The position numbers and the translations under genes were made by a program. This document shows positions 16,706 to 25,555 of a stretch of 64,000 nt of DNA, piece by piece (the stretch's first letter is position 1; each line of letters opens with the position of its first letter). The DNA comes from PALSA-505 sp036502085 (GTDB lineage Bacteria > Actinomycetota > Actinomycetes > Streptosporangiales > Streptosporangiaceae), in NCBI GenBank assembly GCA_036502085.1, contig DASXZD010000126.1, positions 1-64,000 of the forward strand, read 5' to 3'. Under the pieces are notes generated by a model. That model was not told where the DNA came from. It saw only the letters and a list, made by a program, of their open reading frames with translations, and ran no database searches.

Positions 16706-17281
16706 GTGAGTTGCCAAGGACAGGCCGGCGGGCTGAAGCCGGATGGCAGGGACGCCGCTTCCCCGGGGCACGAACTCGGCCCCGCGCGGGGCGGCGTCCC
16801 CCATGTCGCCGTGCTATTCCGCGAGCGGCAGGCCGAGCTCGTGCACCTCGCCTCCCTCCTGCTCGGGAGCAGGGCCGCGGCCGAGGATGTCGTGCAGGAC
16901 GTCTTCACCAGGCTGTGCGCCAGGGACCTGCTGCCCGCAGGCGACGCCGCCCTGCCGTACGCCAGGGCGGCGGTGGTCAACGGCTGCCGCGGCGTCCTGC
17001 GGCGGTACAGCATGATTCGCCGACGGGACACCCCAGGCCTGGCCCTGACGCACGGCTCGGCCGAAGACGAAGTCCTGAAGATGGAAGAACGCCGGGCCGT
17101 GCTGAAGGCCCTGGGCGGGCTCCCGCAGCGACGCCGCGAAGTCCTGGTGCTCCGCTACTGGCTCGACCTGAGCGAGTCCGAAATCGCGTCGATGCTGGGG
17201 ATCAGCGTCGGCGCCGTCAGGTCGACTGCCGCCCGAGGCCGCGCCGCAGTGGCCCGCAAGCTCGGGGAAACGCATGTCTGA
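16706..17281 (+). CDS. ECF RNA polymerase sigma factor (SigE/SigM-like group)
   Basis: 191 aa. Region 2 covers about 35-105 (VAVLFRERQAELVHLASLLLG, AEDVVQDVF). Region 4 covers about 130-185 (ALGGLPQRRREVLVLRYW, with HTH SESEIASMLGISVGAVRSTAARG). It is the first gene of a two-gene unit and overlaps the next start by 8 bp, the standard layout for an ECF factor and its membrane partner. The N-terminal 33 residues before the VAVLF core may not be translated; GTG 16799 is an alternative start. Confidence 0.9.
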   Translation: MSCQGQAGGLKPDGRDAASPGHELGPARGGVPHVAVLFRERQAELVHLASLLLGSRAAAEDVVQDVFTRLCARDLLPAGDAALPYARAAVVNGCRGVLRRYSMIRRRDTPGLALTHGSAEDEVLKMEERRAVLKALGGLPQRRREVLVLRYWLDLSESEIASMLGISVGAVRSTAARGRAAVARKLGETHV

Positions 17282-18509
17282 CATCGAAGAGAGGCTGGCT
17301 GACTCCATGAGTGCTTCCTATGACGCGGCGCGCGCGCTGCCGCTGCGCCCGCTCACCCTGACCCCGCCCCGGCCGCGCCGCTGGGTGCTGTTGTTCGCCC
17401 CGGTGGCCGCCGCGCTGGCGGTGGTCGCGGTGGTGACCGGGCTGAACGTGCTGACCGGCCGGGCGGTGGCGCCGCGGCCGTCCACCGGCTCCGTAGTGCC
17501 AGGACAATCGCTGACCGGCGGCGTTCCGCGCTACTACGTGGACCTGAACTACAACGGCCAGGACGTGGTCCGGTCGGTGGCCACCGGGGCGGTAACCGCC
17601 ACCGTGCCGGTGCGCTTCGGCAATCAGGGCGGCACGGCGGCCGGCACCAGCGTGGGCGGCGCTTTCTACATCGCGGGCTTTCAAGGTAACGATGAGAAGA
17701 TCTACCGGTTCAAGCTCACCAGCGCGGGCAAGGTCTCCGGGCTGGCCACGGTGAAGGGCAGCGGCGCACTAGGCGGCCAGATCGACGCCATGGCGGTCTC
17801 ACCCGATGGCACCAAGCTCGCCGTCGCGGTCGATCAGGGCGCCCTCACCGCTGACAGCCTCACCGTCATCTCCCTGCCTAGCGGCGTCCGGCGATCCTGG
17901 CAGGGGGGCCTGACGATGCGCAGCTATGAGACCTTCACCATCACCAGCCTGTCCTGGATGCCCGGCTCCCAGAAGCTGGTGTTCAGCGCGCTGTGGTGCT
18001 CGGGCTTCCATTCAGGCCGCCAGGTATGCCAGGGTTCCGTGCATAGCGTCGTCAGGCAGCTCACCGAGGTACGGTCGCTTGACCTGTCCGGCGGCGGCAG
18101 CGGCCTTGGCCACAGCAGTGTGCTGCTCGGCCAGTCCGCACACGCTCCGTTCATCGCCGCCGCCTCGATCACCCCGGACGGCTCGACGATCACCGCGGTG
18201 GTGCTGTCCGGCCCGGCCAAGTACAGCAGCCCCGGCACGGTACCCGATCACCTCGCGGTGCGGCAGTTCGCCACGACGACAGGCAATCTGGTCCGCACGC
18301 TGTACCAGCGGGCCACCGGCCCCACCGCGGGCTGGCTGCTCAGCCCGGACGCCTCGGGCCAGCACTTCCTGCTCAGCGGGGCAGCGGTGTACAACGGCGG
18401 TGACGGCCCGCCCGCGCTGCAGGACAAGGGGTTCAACGGCCGGATCAGCAACGGGACGTTGATCAACCTGCCGCCGTCCAGCGGCGAACTGTACGGCCAG
18501 GCCTGGTAA
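17274..18509 (+). CDS. Membrane protein with extracytoplasmic propeller, putative ECF partner
   Basis: 411 aa. A short cytoplasmic N-terminus (MSDIEERLADSMSASYDAA) is followed by one transmembrane helix at about 38-60 (VLLFAPVAAALAVVAVVTGL) and a roughly 340-aa outer domain. The outer domain has WD40/YncE-like strand repeats: DAMAVSPDGTKLAVAV, SLSWMPGSQKLVFSA and SITPDGSTITAVV. It is translationally coupled to the sigma gene. Single-span partners of this kind hold SigE-group factors inactive until an extracellular signal arrives. No zinc-binding ZAS motif is present, so the anti-sigma role is inferred from context. Confidence 0.75.
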   Translation: MSDIEERLADSMSASYDAARALPLRPLTLTPPRPRRWVLLFAPVAAALAVVAVVTGLNVLTGRAVAPRPSTGSVVPGQSLTGGVPRYYVDLNYNGQDVVRSVATGAVTATVPVRFGNQGGTAAGTSVGGAFYIAGFQGNDEKIYRFKLTSAGKVSGLATVKGSGALGGQIDAMAVSPDGTKLAVAVDQGALTADSLTVISLPSGVRRSWQGGLTMRSYETFTITSLSWMPGSQKLVFSALWCSGFHSGRQVCQGSVHSVVRQLTEVRSLDLSGGGSGLGHSSVLLGQSAHAPFIAAASITPDGSTITAVVLSGPAKYSSPGTVPDHLAVRQFATTTGNLVRTLYQRATGPTAGWLLSPDASGQHFLLSGAAVYNGGDGPPALQDKGFNGRISNGTLINLPPSSGELYGQAW

Positions 18510-18525
18510 TCATTGGCACCGACAC

Positions 18526-18562
18526 CGGACCGGCCCGCCCGTTCACCGGGCGGGCCGGTCCG
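18526..18562 (+). terminator. Strong hairpin terminator of the sigma operon
   Basis: A perfect 16-bp GC stem (18526-18541 with 18547-18562) and 5-nt loop TTCAC, starting 17 bp after the stop at 18509. Confidence 0.8.
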
Positions 18563-18572
18563 GCCGGTCAAA

Positions 18573-19214
18573 ATGCCACCGGGAAGCCCGGGCCCCGCCG
18601 GCCCGCCGGTGCCGCCGCTTGTGCTGAGCGCCGGCACCGCGGCCGACCCGCCGATGGCAGGCCGCGAGTACCAGTTTCATGTCGACGTCACGAGCGTCCA
18701 TCCCGGGCCGGCCTGGAACATCAAGCTGGACATCCAGCTCTCCTCCGGCCCGACGCTGGCGGGCGGTCCCCCGCCGGGATCACCAGCGGCCAGACGACCC
18801 CGGTCGTGCTGCCGGTCACGGTGGCCTCGTGGCCGGGCGGGGGGCGCGCCGGCTGGCCTCACCGCGCTGCTCGGCTACGACTGGGGTCGTGGGCCTATGC
18901 CGCCGGGGCCTACACCGCCGTCACGCGGCCGGGTAGCACTGCCGTCCCGGCCGCCCCGGCCCAAGCCGTCGCCCGCGCCGCACCGCCTGACCGTGGCGCT
19001 TCCCGCCCCGTCACCCACGCCGCCGACGCCGACGCCGCGCGCACGGCCATGGCCCAGGCCGGCCCGCAGCCTGTCGCGGGCGATGCCGGAGCGGCTGCCC
19101 GTCCTAACGCTCAAGCCGCCGAAGCCGGTCATCCCGCTCGGGATCCTGCTGACCGTCGTGATGACGGCGTGCGTGGCGGTCGCGGCGACCCGCTTTGGCC
19201 GGCGTGCCCGCTAG
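18573..19214 (+). pseudogene. Probable frameshifted membrane-anchored Pro-rich protein
   Basis: The frame from ATG 18573 begins protein-like (AGREYQFHVDVTSVHPGPAW) and ends with Pro-rich sequence and a C-terminal anchor helix VIPLGILLTVVMTACVAVAA followed by RFGRRAR. Between about 18770 and 18930 this frame turns into Arg/Cys-rich nonsense, whereas the next frame reads SGQTTPVVLPVTVASWPGG and LGSWAYAAGAYTAVTRPG. That pattern indicates two compensating frameshifts. It may be an old surface protein gene or a sequence error. No signal peptide is visible at the N-terminus, so the 5' end may also be lost behind the terminator. Confidence 0.45.
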
Positions 19215-19259
19215 CGTGCCGGGGGCCCGCCCGCGGGCGCTGGGCGGTGGCGGGCCGGG

Positions 19260-19787
19260 TCAGGTGAGGTAGTAGGCCAGGATGGCCTCGGTGAGCACGC
19301 GGATCTGGGTGAGGGCTTCGTCGGCGGGGCCGGTGGCCTGGATGAGGTGGCTGAAGGTGAGCCGGACGATCATCTCGCTGGCCCGGTCGATGGTCTGGCT
19401 GTCGACCGGCAGGTCGCTGAACCGGTCGCGGGCGGCGGCGGCGACCGTGGTGATGGCCCGGCCCATCACCAGTTCGGGCCGGGTGGTGACCAGCGGCAGC
19501 AGGTCGGGTGTCCCGCTGCGCCCGTCAGTCAGCATGGCCTTGATCAGCGGGCTGGCGGCGGCGTCCAGCACGTACCCGGCCGCGGCGGTGATCGCGGCGA
19601 CCGGGTCCTCGCAGGCGCGCAGTTGGTCCTCCACCCCGGTCAGCATCCGGTCAGTCTCCCGGGCGATGACCGCCTCGCCGAGCGCAGTCTTGCCCGGGAT
19701 CTGCTTGTAGATGGCCTGGCGGCTGACCCCGACCCGGGCGGCGACCCCGGTCATGGTGACCGCGCCCCAGCCATCGGCGCAGATCAG
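19260..19787 (-). pseudogene. 5'-truncated TetR-family regulator
   Basis: The minus-strand frame reads LICADGWGAVTMTGVAARVG, SRQAIYK and then a normal TetR C-terminal helical domain to 19260. The DNA-binding domain should start about 20 residues earlier (helix 1), but an in-frame TAG stands at 19788-19790 and beyond it no HTH sequence is recognisable. The only ATG left (19754) would give 164 aa lacking helix 1 and half of helix 2. Either the promoter-proximal end was lost in a rearrangement near 19.79 kb or a non-DNA-binding fragment is made. Confidence 0.7.
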
Positions 19788-20018
19788 CTACCCAGCCGGC
19801 CGTGCGCGCCGTCGGCGGGATGCCGCGGGCGGGCCTGGCTGCGGCATCCCGGCGGCGCGGGCCTGTCCTGCGGCCCGCCGGAGGCTCAGCGGCTGACCGC
19901 CATGGAGCGGGACCACTATCAGGCCCGCGAGCCGGCGGGCGCGCCAGGCTCACGCCACGGGCAGCGGATCGCAGAACCGGTGCCGCGGCTGCCGCGGCAC
20001 CGGAAGAAGGAGGGGACC

Positions 20019-20434
20019 ATGCTGCGCGGGTTCAAGAACTTCCTAATGCAGGGCGACGTGATCATCATCGCGGTCGGGCCGGTGGCCGCGCTGGCCTTCA
20101 GCACCCTGATCAAGGCCTTCACTGACAACATCATCACCCCGCTGGTCAACGCGGCCGGCGGGCACACCGCCGGGGCCGGGCTGGGCTGGACGCTCAACGG
20201 ACAGCGCATCAACGTGGGCGCTTCATCTCGGCCATCGTGTACTTCGTCATCTTCATGGCGGTGATCTACTTCCTGATCGTGGTGCCCTACCGGTCCTACA
20301 TGCGCCGCCGCGGCACCACCGTGTTCGGCGAGCCCGCGCCGGTCAGGACCTGCCCGGCCTGCCAGCTGGCCGACCTGCCCGCCGCCGCGGCCCGCTGCCC
20401 GCACTGCATCACTGACCTGCCGGTGCCCGCCTGA
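20019..20434 (+). pseudogene. mscL: Large-conductance mechanosensitive channel MscL, frameshifted
   Basis: ATG 20019 after GAAGAAGGAGG starts MLRGFKNFLMQGDVIIIAVG...FSTLIKAFTDNIITPLVNAAG, the TM1 and pore region of MscL. The frame breaks at about 20221: the expected VGA-FISAIVYFVIFMAV needs one more base in GGGCGCTTCATC. The second half continues in another frame as ISAIVYFVIFMAVIYFLIVV (TM2), then YRSYMRRR and a C-terminal zinc-ribbon-like tail CPAC...CPHC typical of actinobacterial MscL. A one-base deletion (real or a sequencing error) inactivates an otherwise complete gene. Confidence 0.82.
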
Positions 20435-20483
20435 CCCGGCCCGCCCGGCAGGCCCCGGGCCGGGGACGCCGTGAGGGGACGGC

Positions 20484-20524
20484 TTCCCCGGCCCGGGTAC
20501 GAGCTAGCTCCCCGGGCCGGGGAA
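20484..20524 (+). terminator. Hairpin terminator after mscL
   Basis: Perfect 14-bp stem: TTCCCCGGCCCGGG (20484-20497) pairs with 20511-20524. Confidence 0.7.
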
Positions 20525-20622
20525 ACCTGCGACCGCCGGCCTGATCTGAGGGCACCGCGCCCGGGACCGCCCCGGGCGGCATCGCCGCCGGGCCGGCGGA
20601 GCACCACGACACGGAGGGAATC

Positions 20623-20808
20623 ATGAACGGCAAATTCGTCCTGGAACAGGGCAGCACCGGCAAGTACCACTTCAACCTAGAAGCGAGCAACGGGCAGGTC
20701 ATCGCGACCAGCCAGCACTATGACAGCAAGGAATCGGCGCTGAACGGCATCGAGTCGGTGCGGCGCAACGCTCCTGAGGCCGGGGTCGAGGACAAAACCG
20801 GACGGTAA
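20623..20808 (+). CDS. DUF1508 / YegP-family small protein
   Basis: 61 aa. A single YegP-like module: GKFVLEQGSTGKYHFNLEAS, NGQVIATSQHYDSKESALNG, then IESVRRNAPEA. This beta-beta-beta-alpha fold occurs as one or two copies in bacteria and archaea; its function is unknown. The start at 20623 follows CGGAGGGAATC. It has its own terminator directly downstream and is probably monocistronic. Confidence 0.9.
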   Translation: MNGKFVLEQGSTGKYHFNLEASNGQVIATSQHYDSKESALNGIESVRRNAPEAGVEDKTGR

Positions 20809-20813
20809 CGTCC

Positions 20814-20849
20814 CGCTAGCCCGGCCGCGGCGCCGCGGCCGGGCTAGCG
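20814..20849 (+). terminator. Hairpin terminator after DUF1508 gene
   Basis: Perfect 17-bp palindromic stem (20814-20830 with 20833-20849), starting 5 bp past the stop. Confidence 0.75.
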
Positions 20850-20925
20850 GACGCGAGCAGGACGGAAAGATCACGGCGCGGCTAGCTGCTGAAGCCAGGT
20901 CACTGCGCTGCTCAGCGCTCAGGTG

Positions 20926-21171
20926 CTAGGCCGCCTGGGCGCCGAGCCGCGCGGCGCGCTCGTAGGTCACCCAGCCGGCGCATTCCTCGCAGGCCACGAC
21001 CGGCCGGCCGCCGGGCAGGCGTCCCACCTTGTAGACCGGGCCGCTGAGCGGGCGCTGGCAGTTGGGGACGGCGCAGCGGCGGCCGGCGAGCTGAGCGTCG
21101 GTGAGCGACCGCGGGTCAATGGTCGGCACGGCTTGCGTCCCTCCGCTGGCGGGAATCATCGCCTCAGTCAT
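20926..21171 (-). CDS. Small putative zinc-binding protein
   Basis: 81 aa from ATG 21171 (MTEAMIPASGG). A likely treble-clef or knuckle-type site is formed by CAVPNC (CX4C) and CEEC (CX2C), with PLSGPVYKVGRLPGGRPVVA between them. The pattern resembles short actinobacterial zinc-ribbon proteins, but I do not recognise a named family. An upstream ATG at 21207 (MSIHGDAQGVRD) is possible; the internal start has the better spacing from a GGGG stretch. Confidence 0.6.
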   Translation of the reverse strand: MTEAMIPASGGTQAVPTIDPRSLTDAQLAGRRCAVPNCQRPLSGPVYKVGRLPGGRPVVACEECAGWVTYERAARLGAQAA

Positions 21172-21313
21172 GTCGCGAACCCCCTGCGCATCGCCGTGAA
21201 TGCTCACGCGCGCGGGCAGTTACCTGCTCGTGCAGCTTCCATACTGCCGACGGTAGCTAAGAAAACACGATGAGCAACCTGGGAAAACCCGATGAGAGCC
21301 GCTCACGCGCAAC

Positions 21314-22312
21314 TCAGCAGAGGGCGCGGGCCGACGAGGCCGACCCGGCCAGCGCGGCCGGCGAGGTGCGCAGCGAGGTCTCCAGCACCGCCCCGCGGCG
21401 GCGCGGATCCATCAGGTTGGCTCCGATCGCCGCCAGGTCCTCCGGTCCCGGGGTGAGCACGGTGACCGCGGTGCCGCGCGAGCGCACCTGCTGCGCCGCC
21501 TTCAGCAGCGACCGCGTCATCATGCGCCGCAGCCTGCGCTCCAGCCGCTCGATCGTCGCGCGAGGGCGATCCGGCACGAGGCTGGCCATCGGCGCGAGCA
21601 CGTAGACCTCGTCCAGGCCGGCGTCGGCCATCAGCGACAGCGAGGTCGCAGAGCGCACACCACCGTCCACGTAACGCCGGCCGCCGATCGTGACCGGCTC
21701 GTACCAGCCCGGAATGGAGCAGGAGGCGACGACCGCATCGGGCAGCGATACGGCCGGCGCGCCGTCCCGGCCGAAGATCACCCGCCGGCCTGAGTCGTAG
21801 TCCACGGCGACGATCCAGGTCTGCCCGGCCACCCAGCCCGGCCGCTCGGCCGCGCTCAGCCCCTCCTCCGGCAGCTGCCCCTGCACCGCGTCGAGCATCG
21901 CGCGCAGCGCCACGTGCTGGCCCCTCCCGTGCGGCAGCCAGCCGCTCGCTGCCACCCAGGGGTGCACCCGGTGCGGCCGCAGCAGGGTCTCGCGCACCAG
22001 GCGCGGCGAGCCGATGCGCAGCCGGGGCAGCGGCGGCAGCGGGCCGTCCAGCACCTGCAGACCGGGATCGCGCAGCAGGCCGGTAGCCTCACCGCGCTGG
22101 TAGGCCACCATCTCGTCGATGCTGATCCCGCAGCGCAGCGCGGCGGCGATCACGCTGCCCGCGCTGGTGCCGACGATGACATCGGCGTCGCCGACCGGGC
22201 AGGGCAGCCGCTCGGCCAGCGACGGCAGCACACCGGTCATCCAGGCCGCGCCGAGCACGCCGCCGGCGCCGAGCACCAGGCCCACCCGCGGGCGCTCTCC
22301 GACCTTCGGCAT
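21314..22312 (-). CDS. Patatin-like phospholipase
   Basis: 332 aa starting MPKVGERPRVGLVLGAGG. The oxyanion glycine loop GAGGVLGAAW is at 15-24, the nucleophile elbow GTSAG at 48-52 (S50) and the catalytic Asp D216 in VDGGVR. It acts on acyl esters, probably of phospholipids, at the membrane or in the cytosol, since no signal peptide is present. The start is placed at ATG 22312; the longer frame runs into the operator repeat. It faces the penicillin-acylase-family gene across a region with two palindromic operator copies, so both may answer to one repressor. Confidence 0.9.
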   Translation of the reverse strand: MPKVGERPRVGLVLGAGGVLGAAWMTGVLPSLAERLPCPVGDADVIVGTSAGSVIAAALRCGISIDEMVAYQRGEATGLLRDPGLQVLDGPLPPLPRLRIGSPRLVRETLLRPHRVHPWVAASGWLPHGRGQHVALRAMLDAVQGQLPEEGLSAAERPGWVAGQTWIVAVDYDSGRRVIFGRDGAPAVSLPDAVVASCSIPGWYEPVTIGGRRYVDGGVRSATSLSLMADAGLDEVYVLAPMASLVPDRPRATIERLERRLRRMMTRSLLKAAQQVRSRGTAVTVLTPGPEDLAAIGANLMDPRRRGAVLETSLRTSPAALAGSASSARALC

Positions 22313-22331
22313 ACTCGCTCTTTCTCGTCCT

Positions 22332-22367
22332 TTACTCCCAAGTAACACTTCATTTACTCCCAAGTAA
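22332..22367. promoter_or_regulatory. Tandem palindromic operator (two copies)
   Basis: TTACTCCCAAGTAA occurs twice, at 22332-22345 and 22354-22367. The phase is exactly 22 bp, i.e. two helical turns. Each copy is a TTACT-N4-AGTAA palindrome, the shape bound by TetR-type dimers. It lies 20 bp upstream of the patatin start and about 195 bp upstream of the divergent acylase gene. Confidence 0.7.
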
Positions 22368-22560
22368 CATCCCAGGGCGAGAGGCTGGCGGCCGTTGGCA
22401 CCGGATCGTTATCTCCGGGCGGCCTTGGGCAACCATTCAACGTTCGGAAAAATCGAATTTATGAACTAACTCTTGAGGTTTTCCTGGCCCGCTTGACCCG
22501 GAGCGACCGAGATCAACCAGACCCTCGCTCTTTCGCGGCCCGGCGGTTATGATCCCAGCC

Positions 22561-25317
22561 ATGCAGAAAACGGGACGCCGCTGGACTGTCGCGACAGTCG
22601 TCGCAATCGCTTTAATCGCCGCCGGAACGCCGGCCCTGGGCGCAACGGGGCACAGCGCGTTCTCGCTGCAGCCCACCTTCCGGGCCGATGACTTCGCCGC
22701 CGGCCAGGCGATGGACATCCTGCCCGCCGGCGAGAACGGTCTGGTGAACCTGAAGCAGCTGCAGCGGTTCGCCAAGAACGGACGGCGGCCGCCCAACAGC
22801 CAGGACGAGCTCGCGCCCTACGAGAACCTGGAGTTCGGCTCCTCCTCGCTGACCGACTCCGAGCTCGGCAATTACTACCTCGACGAGTCGTTCGGCATAC
22901 GCCCCGGCCAGATCGTCAGCACCCAGCACCCGTCAGCCAAGGTGCCGGTCATCATCTACCGGGACAAGAACGACATACCGCACGTGTACGGGGCGACCGA
23001 CGCGGCGATGGCGTTCGGCGCGGGCTACGCGCAGGCCCAGGACCGGCTGTTCATGATGGACGTGCTGCGCCACTACGGCGCGGGCGACCTCACCTCGTTC
23101 CTCGGGCCGTCGTGCGCCGACGAGGAGATGGACCACAACGAGCTGCTGCTCGCGCCCTACACTCTCGCCCAGGCGAACGCCCAGATCCGCAACCTGCCGA
23201 AGGAGTTCGGCGCGCAAGGCCGGCTCGCGGTCGCGATGATCCGCAGCTACGTGCAGGGCGTCAATGCCTACATCGCCAGGGCGATGAAGGACTCGAACCT
23301 GATGCCGGTCGAGTACCAGCTGTTCGGCACGCCGCAGCCGTGGGCCGCCGCGGATGTCGTCGCGGTGGCCGGCCTCATCGGCGGCATCTTCGGCGGCGGT
23401 GGCGGCGGCGAGCTCAGCAACGCGGCCCTGCTCACCTACCTGCAGGGCCAGCTCGGCCAGACCGGCGGGTCGACCGCCTTCACCGACTTCAAGGAGCAGA
23501 ACGACCCGGCCGCGCCCACGACCGTCACGGACAAGTCCTTCCCGTACGAGATCCCGAAGAAGGTCAACCCGGCGACGATCGCCATCCCGGACCACCCCGG
23601 CGCTCCGCTGATCGGCGGCCCCACCGACACGACGCCCGGCTGCACGGCCACCACGCTCGGCAACAAGATGGGCCTGTCGGTCGTCGCGGGGCTGCTGAAG
23701 ACGCCCGCGCAGATGAGCAACGCCCTGGTCGTGGGGGCTGAGCACTCGGCCAGCGGGCATCCGATCGCGGTCTTCGGCCCGCAGGTGTCCTACTTCGCGC
23801 CCGAGATTCTCATGCAGGAGGACCTGCACTCGCCCGACTACGACGCCGTGGGTGCGTCCTTCCCCGGCACCGGGTTCGTCGAGCTGGGCCGCGGCGTGGA
23901 CTACGCCTGGTCGGCCACGTCAGCCGGCAGCGACCTCACCGACCAGCGCCTCGAGCTGATCTGCAACACCGGCGGCGGCGCGGTCTCGCCGACCGGTACC
24001 TCCTACATGTTCGACGGCAAGTGCCTCCCGATGACCAACGAGCGGTTCACCGACGGGACCGGGCTCGTGCACAAGATCCACCTGACCGTGCACGGCGTCG
24101 TCCAGGGCTGGACCACGGCGCTGGGCGGCCAGCCGGTGGCGGTGGTCAACCAGCGCTCCACCTACAACCACGACGTGGACTCGGTCATCGGCTTCATGCG
24201 GTTCGGTGAGCCCGCGCTGACCTTCAGCGCCAGGTCCTGGATGGCGGCGGCCAGCGACATCGGCTTCACGTTCAACTGGTTCTACGCCGACGACAAGGAC
24301 ATCGCCTACTACGTCAGCGGCCTGGACCCGGTGCGCCCGTCGTTCGTGGACCCCAACCTCCCGACCTGGGGTACCGGCGGGTCCGAGTGGCTCGGCTTCC
24401 AGCCCAGCTCGCGGCACGTGCACGAGATCGATCCGCCGCAGGGATTCTTCGACAGCTGGAACAACAAGCCGGCTCCCGAGTTCTCCGCGTCGGACGGCCA
24501 GTACGGATACGGGCCGGTGTACCGGGTGCAGATGCTCACCGACCAGATCAACCACCAGTTCGCCATCCACCACGGCAAGATCACCCGGGCCAACCTGGTC
24601 CAGGCGATGGAGACCGCCGCCACCCAGGACCTGGACGGCATCACGATCCTGCCCGCGCTGCTGAACGCGGTGCACGGCCGGGCCGAGCCGACCGGCGTGC
24701 GCGAGATGCTCGCCGCGCTGCGGACCTGGAACCGGACCGGCGCGCACCGGATCCTGTCCGCAGCCAGCGACGCGCAATACGAGCAGGCCGACGCCGTGGC
24801 CATCATGGACCAGCTGTCGCCGACCGTGACCAGGGCCATCTTCGACCCGCTGTTCGCCGCGGGCGGCAGCAACTCGGGCGGGTATAACGTCTTCCCGATG
24901 GGCTTCGTCAACGAGCCGTTCAACGGCGGGTCGCATCTCGGCAGCGCGTATGACGGCGGCTGGGAGGGCTACACCGAAAAGGCCCTCGACCAGGCGACCG
25001 GCCAGTCCGTGGCCCAGCCGTTCAGCTCCGTGGTGACCGGCAGGCTGTGCGGCAGCGGCGGGCTGAGCGACTGCGGCGCGGCCCTGGACGCGGCCCTGCA
25101 GTCCACTTACCAGGCGCTCGTCACGGCCAACGGCGGCTCGACCAACGTGGCCTTGTGGACGGCGGACGCCAACACGGTGGCGGCCGGGCTGACCATGCCG
25201 CAGTACGACGCGATCGGCTTCCGGACGCTCGGGATCGTCGGCCAGCCGAGCCTGCCGTGGCAGAACCGGCCCACCTTCCAGCAGGTGATCTCGTTCCCGT
25301 CGCACCGCCCACGCTGA
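22561..25317 (+). CDS. Secreted penicillin acylase family protein (Ntn hydrolase)
   Basis: About 918 aa. A Sec signal peptide (MQKTGRRWTVATVVAIALIA, cleavage near ALGATG) is followed by an alpha-chain region IIYRDKNDIPHVYGATDAAM and GYAQAQDRLFMMDVLRHYGA. The autocatalytic beta-chain nucleophile is about S386 in QMSNALVVGAEHSASG. The beta chain contains FNWFYADDKDIAYYVSG and the C-terminal EYGFRTL-like block (YDAIGFRTLGI). Members cleave amide-linked acyl chains: beta-lactams, homoserine lactones, acyl peptides. A quorum-quenching or lipopeptide-acylase role is possible but unproven. ATG 22549 is an alternative start four codons upstream. Confidence 0.9.
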   Translation: MQKTGRRWTVATVVAIALIAAGTPALGATGHSAFSLQPTFRADDFAAGQAMDILPAGENGLVNLKQLQRFAKNGRRPPNSQDELAPYENLEFGSSSLTDSELGNYYLDESFGIRPGQIVSTQHPSAKVPVIIYRDKNDIPHVYGATDAAMAFGAGYAQAQDRLFMMDVLRHYGAGDLTSFLGPSCADEEMDHNELLLAPYTLAQANAQIRNLPKEFGAQGRLAVAMIRSYVQGVNAYIARAMKDSNLMPVEYQLFGTPQPWAAADVVAVAGLIGGIFGGGGGGELSNAALLTYLQGQLGQTGGSTAFTDFKEQNDPAAPTTVTDKSFPYEIPKKVNPATIAIPDHPGAPLIGGPTDTTPGCTATTLGNKMGLSVVAGLLKTPAQMSNALVVGAEHSASGHPIAVFGPQVSYFAPEILMQEDLHSPDYDAVGASFPGTGFVELGRGVDYAWSATSAGSDLTDQRLELICNTGGGAVSPTGTSYMFDGKCLPMTNERFTDGTGLVHKIHLTVHGVVQGWTTALGGQPVAVVNQRSTYNHDVDSVIGFMRFGEPALTFSARSWMAAASDIGFTFNWFYADDKDIAYYVSGLDPVRPSFVDPNLPTWGTGGSEWLGFQPSSRHVHEIDPPQGFFDSWNNKPAPEFSASDGQYGYGPVYRVQMLTDQINHQFAIHHGKITRANLVQAMETAATQDLDGITILPALLNAVHGRAEPTGVREMLAALRTWNRTGAHRILSAASDAQYEQADAVAIMDQLSPTVTRAIFDPLFAAGGSNSGGYNVFPMGFVNEPFNGGSHLGSAYDGGWEGYTEKALDQATGQSVAQPFSSVVTGRLCGSGGLSDCGAALDAALQSTYQALVTANGGSTNVALWTADANTVAAGLTMPQYDAIGFRTLGIVGQPSLPWQNRPTFQQVISFPSHRPR

Positions 25318-25373
25318 CCGGCGGCCGGGCAGGGCGATACTGCTGACCCCCGGCCTCAGCGCCCCGGTCTCCC

Positions 25374-25427
25374 CGTGATCATGAAGACTTAGGCGTGCCA
25401 TCACGCGCCAAGGTCTTCGCGATCATG
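25374..25427. repeat. Dispersed 54-bp palindromic repeat, family I, copy B
   Basis: Imperfect inverted arms TGATCATGAAGAC near 25376-25388 and GTCTTCGCGATCATG at 25413-25427. It aligns without gaps to 3344-3397. It is intergenic, between the acylase and the second S53 protease. Confidence 0.75.
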
Positions 25428-25513
25428 AAACGGGGCGGCGGGGTGATGGCGGAGCGCCTCGGAGCGGAGCAGCAGGTAGCCGGCGCGGCTGCGCATCCGC
25501 CAGCACAGCAAAA

Positions 25514-25540
25514 GGGGCCCACCCGGATCGGGTGGGCCCC
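25514..25540 (-). terminator. Rho-independent terminator of second S53 gene
   Basis: Perfect 12-bp stem (25514-25525 with 25529-25540), loop GAT, followed on the minus strand by TTTT. It may also serve the convergent acylase gene. Confidence 0.85.
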
Positions 25541-25555
25541 TTCGCCGTTACTAGA

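Noticed and set aside
22933..25404. Very long antisense frames (298 and 494 codons) opposite the penicillin acylase gene
   Set aside because: Composition (Arg, Gly, His, Val rich) is that of an antisense shadow. The sense strand encodes a complete Ntn hydrolase.
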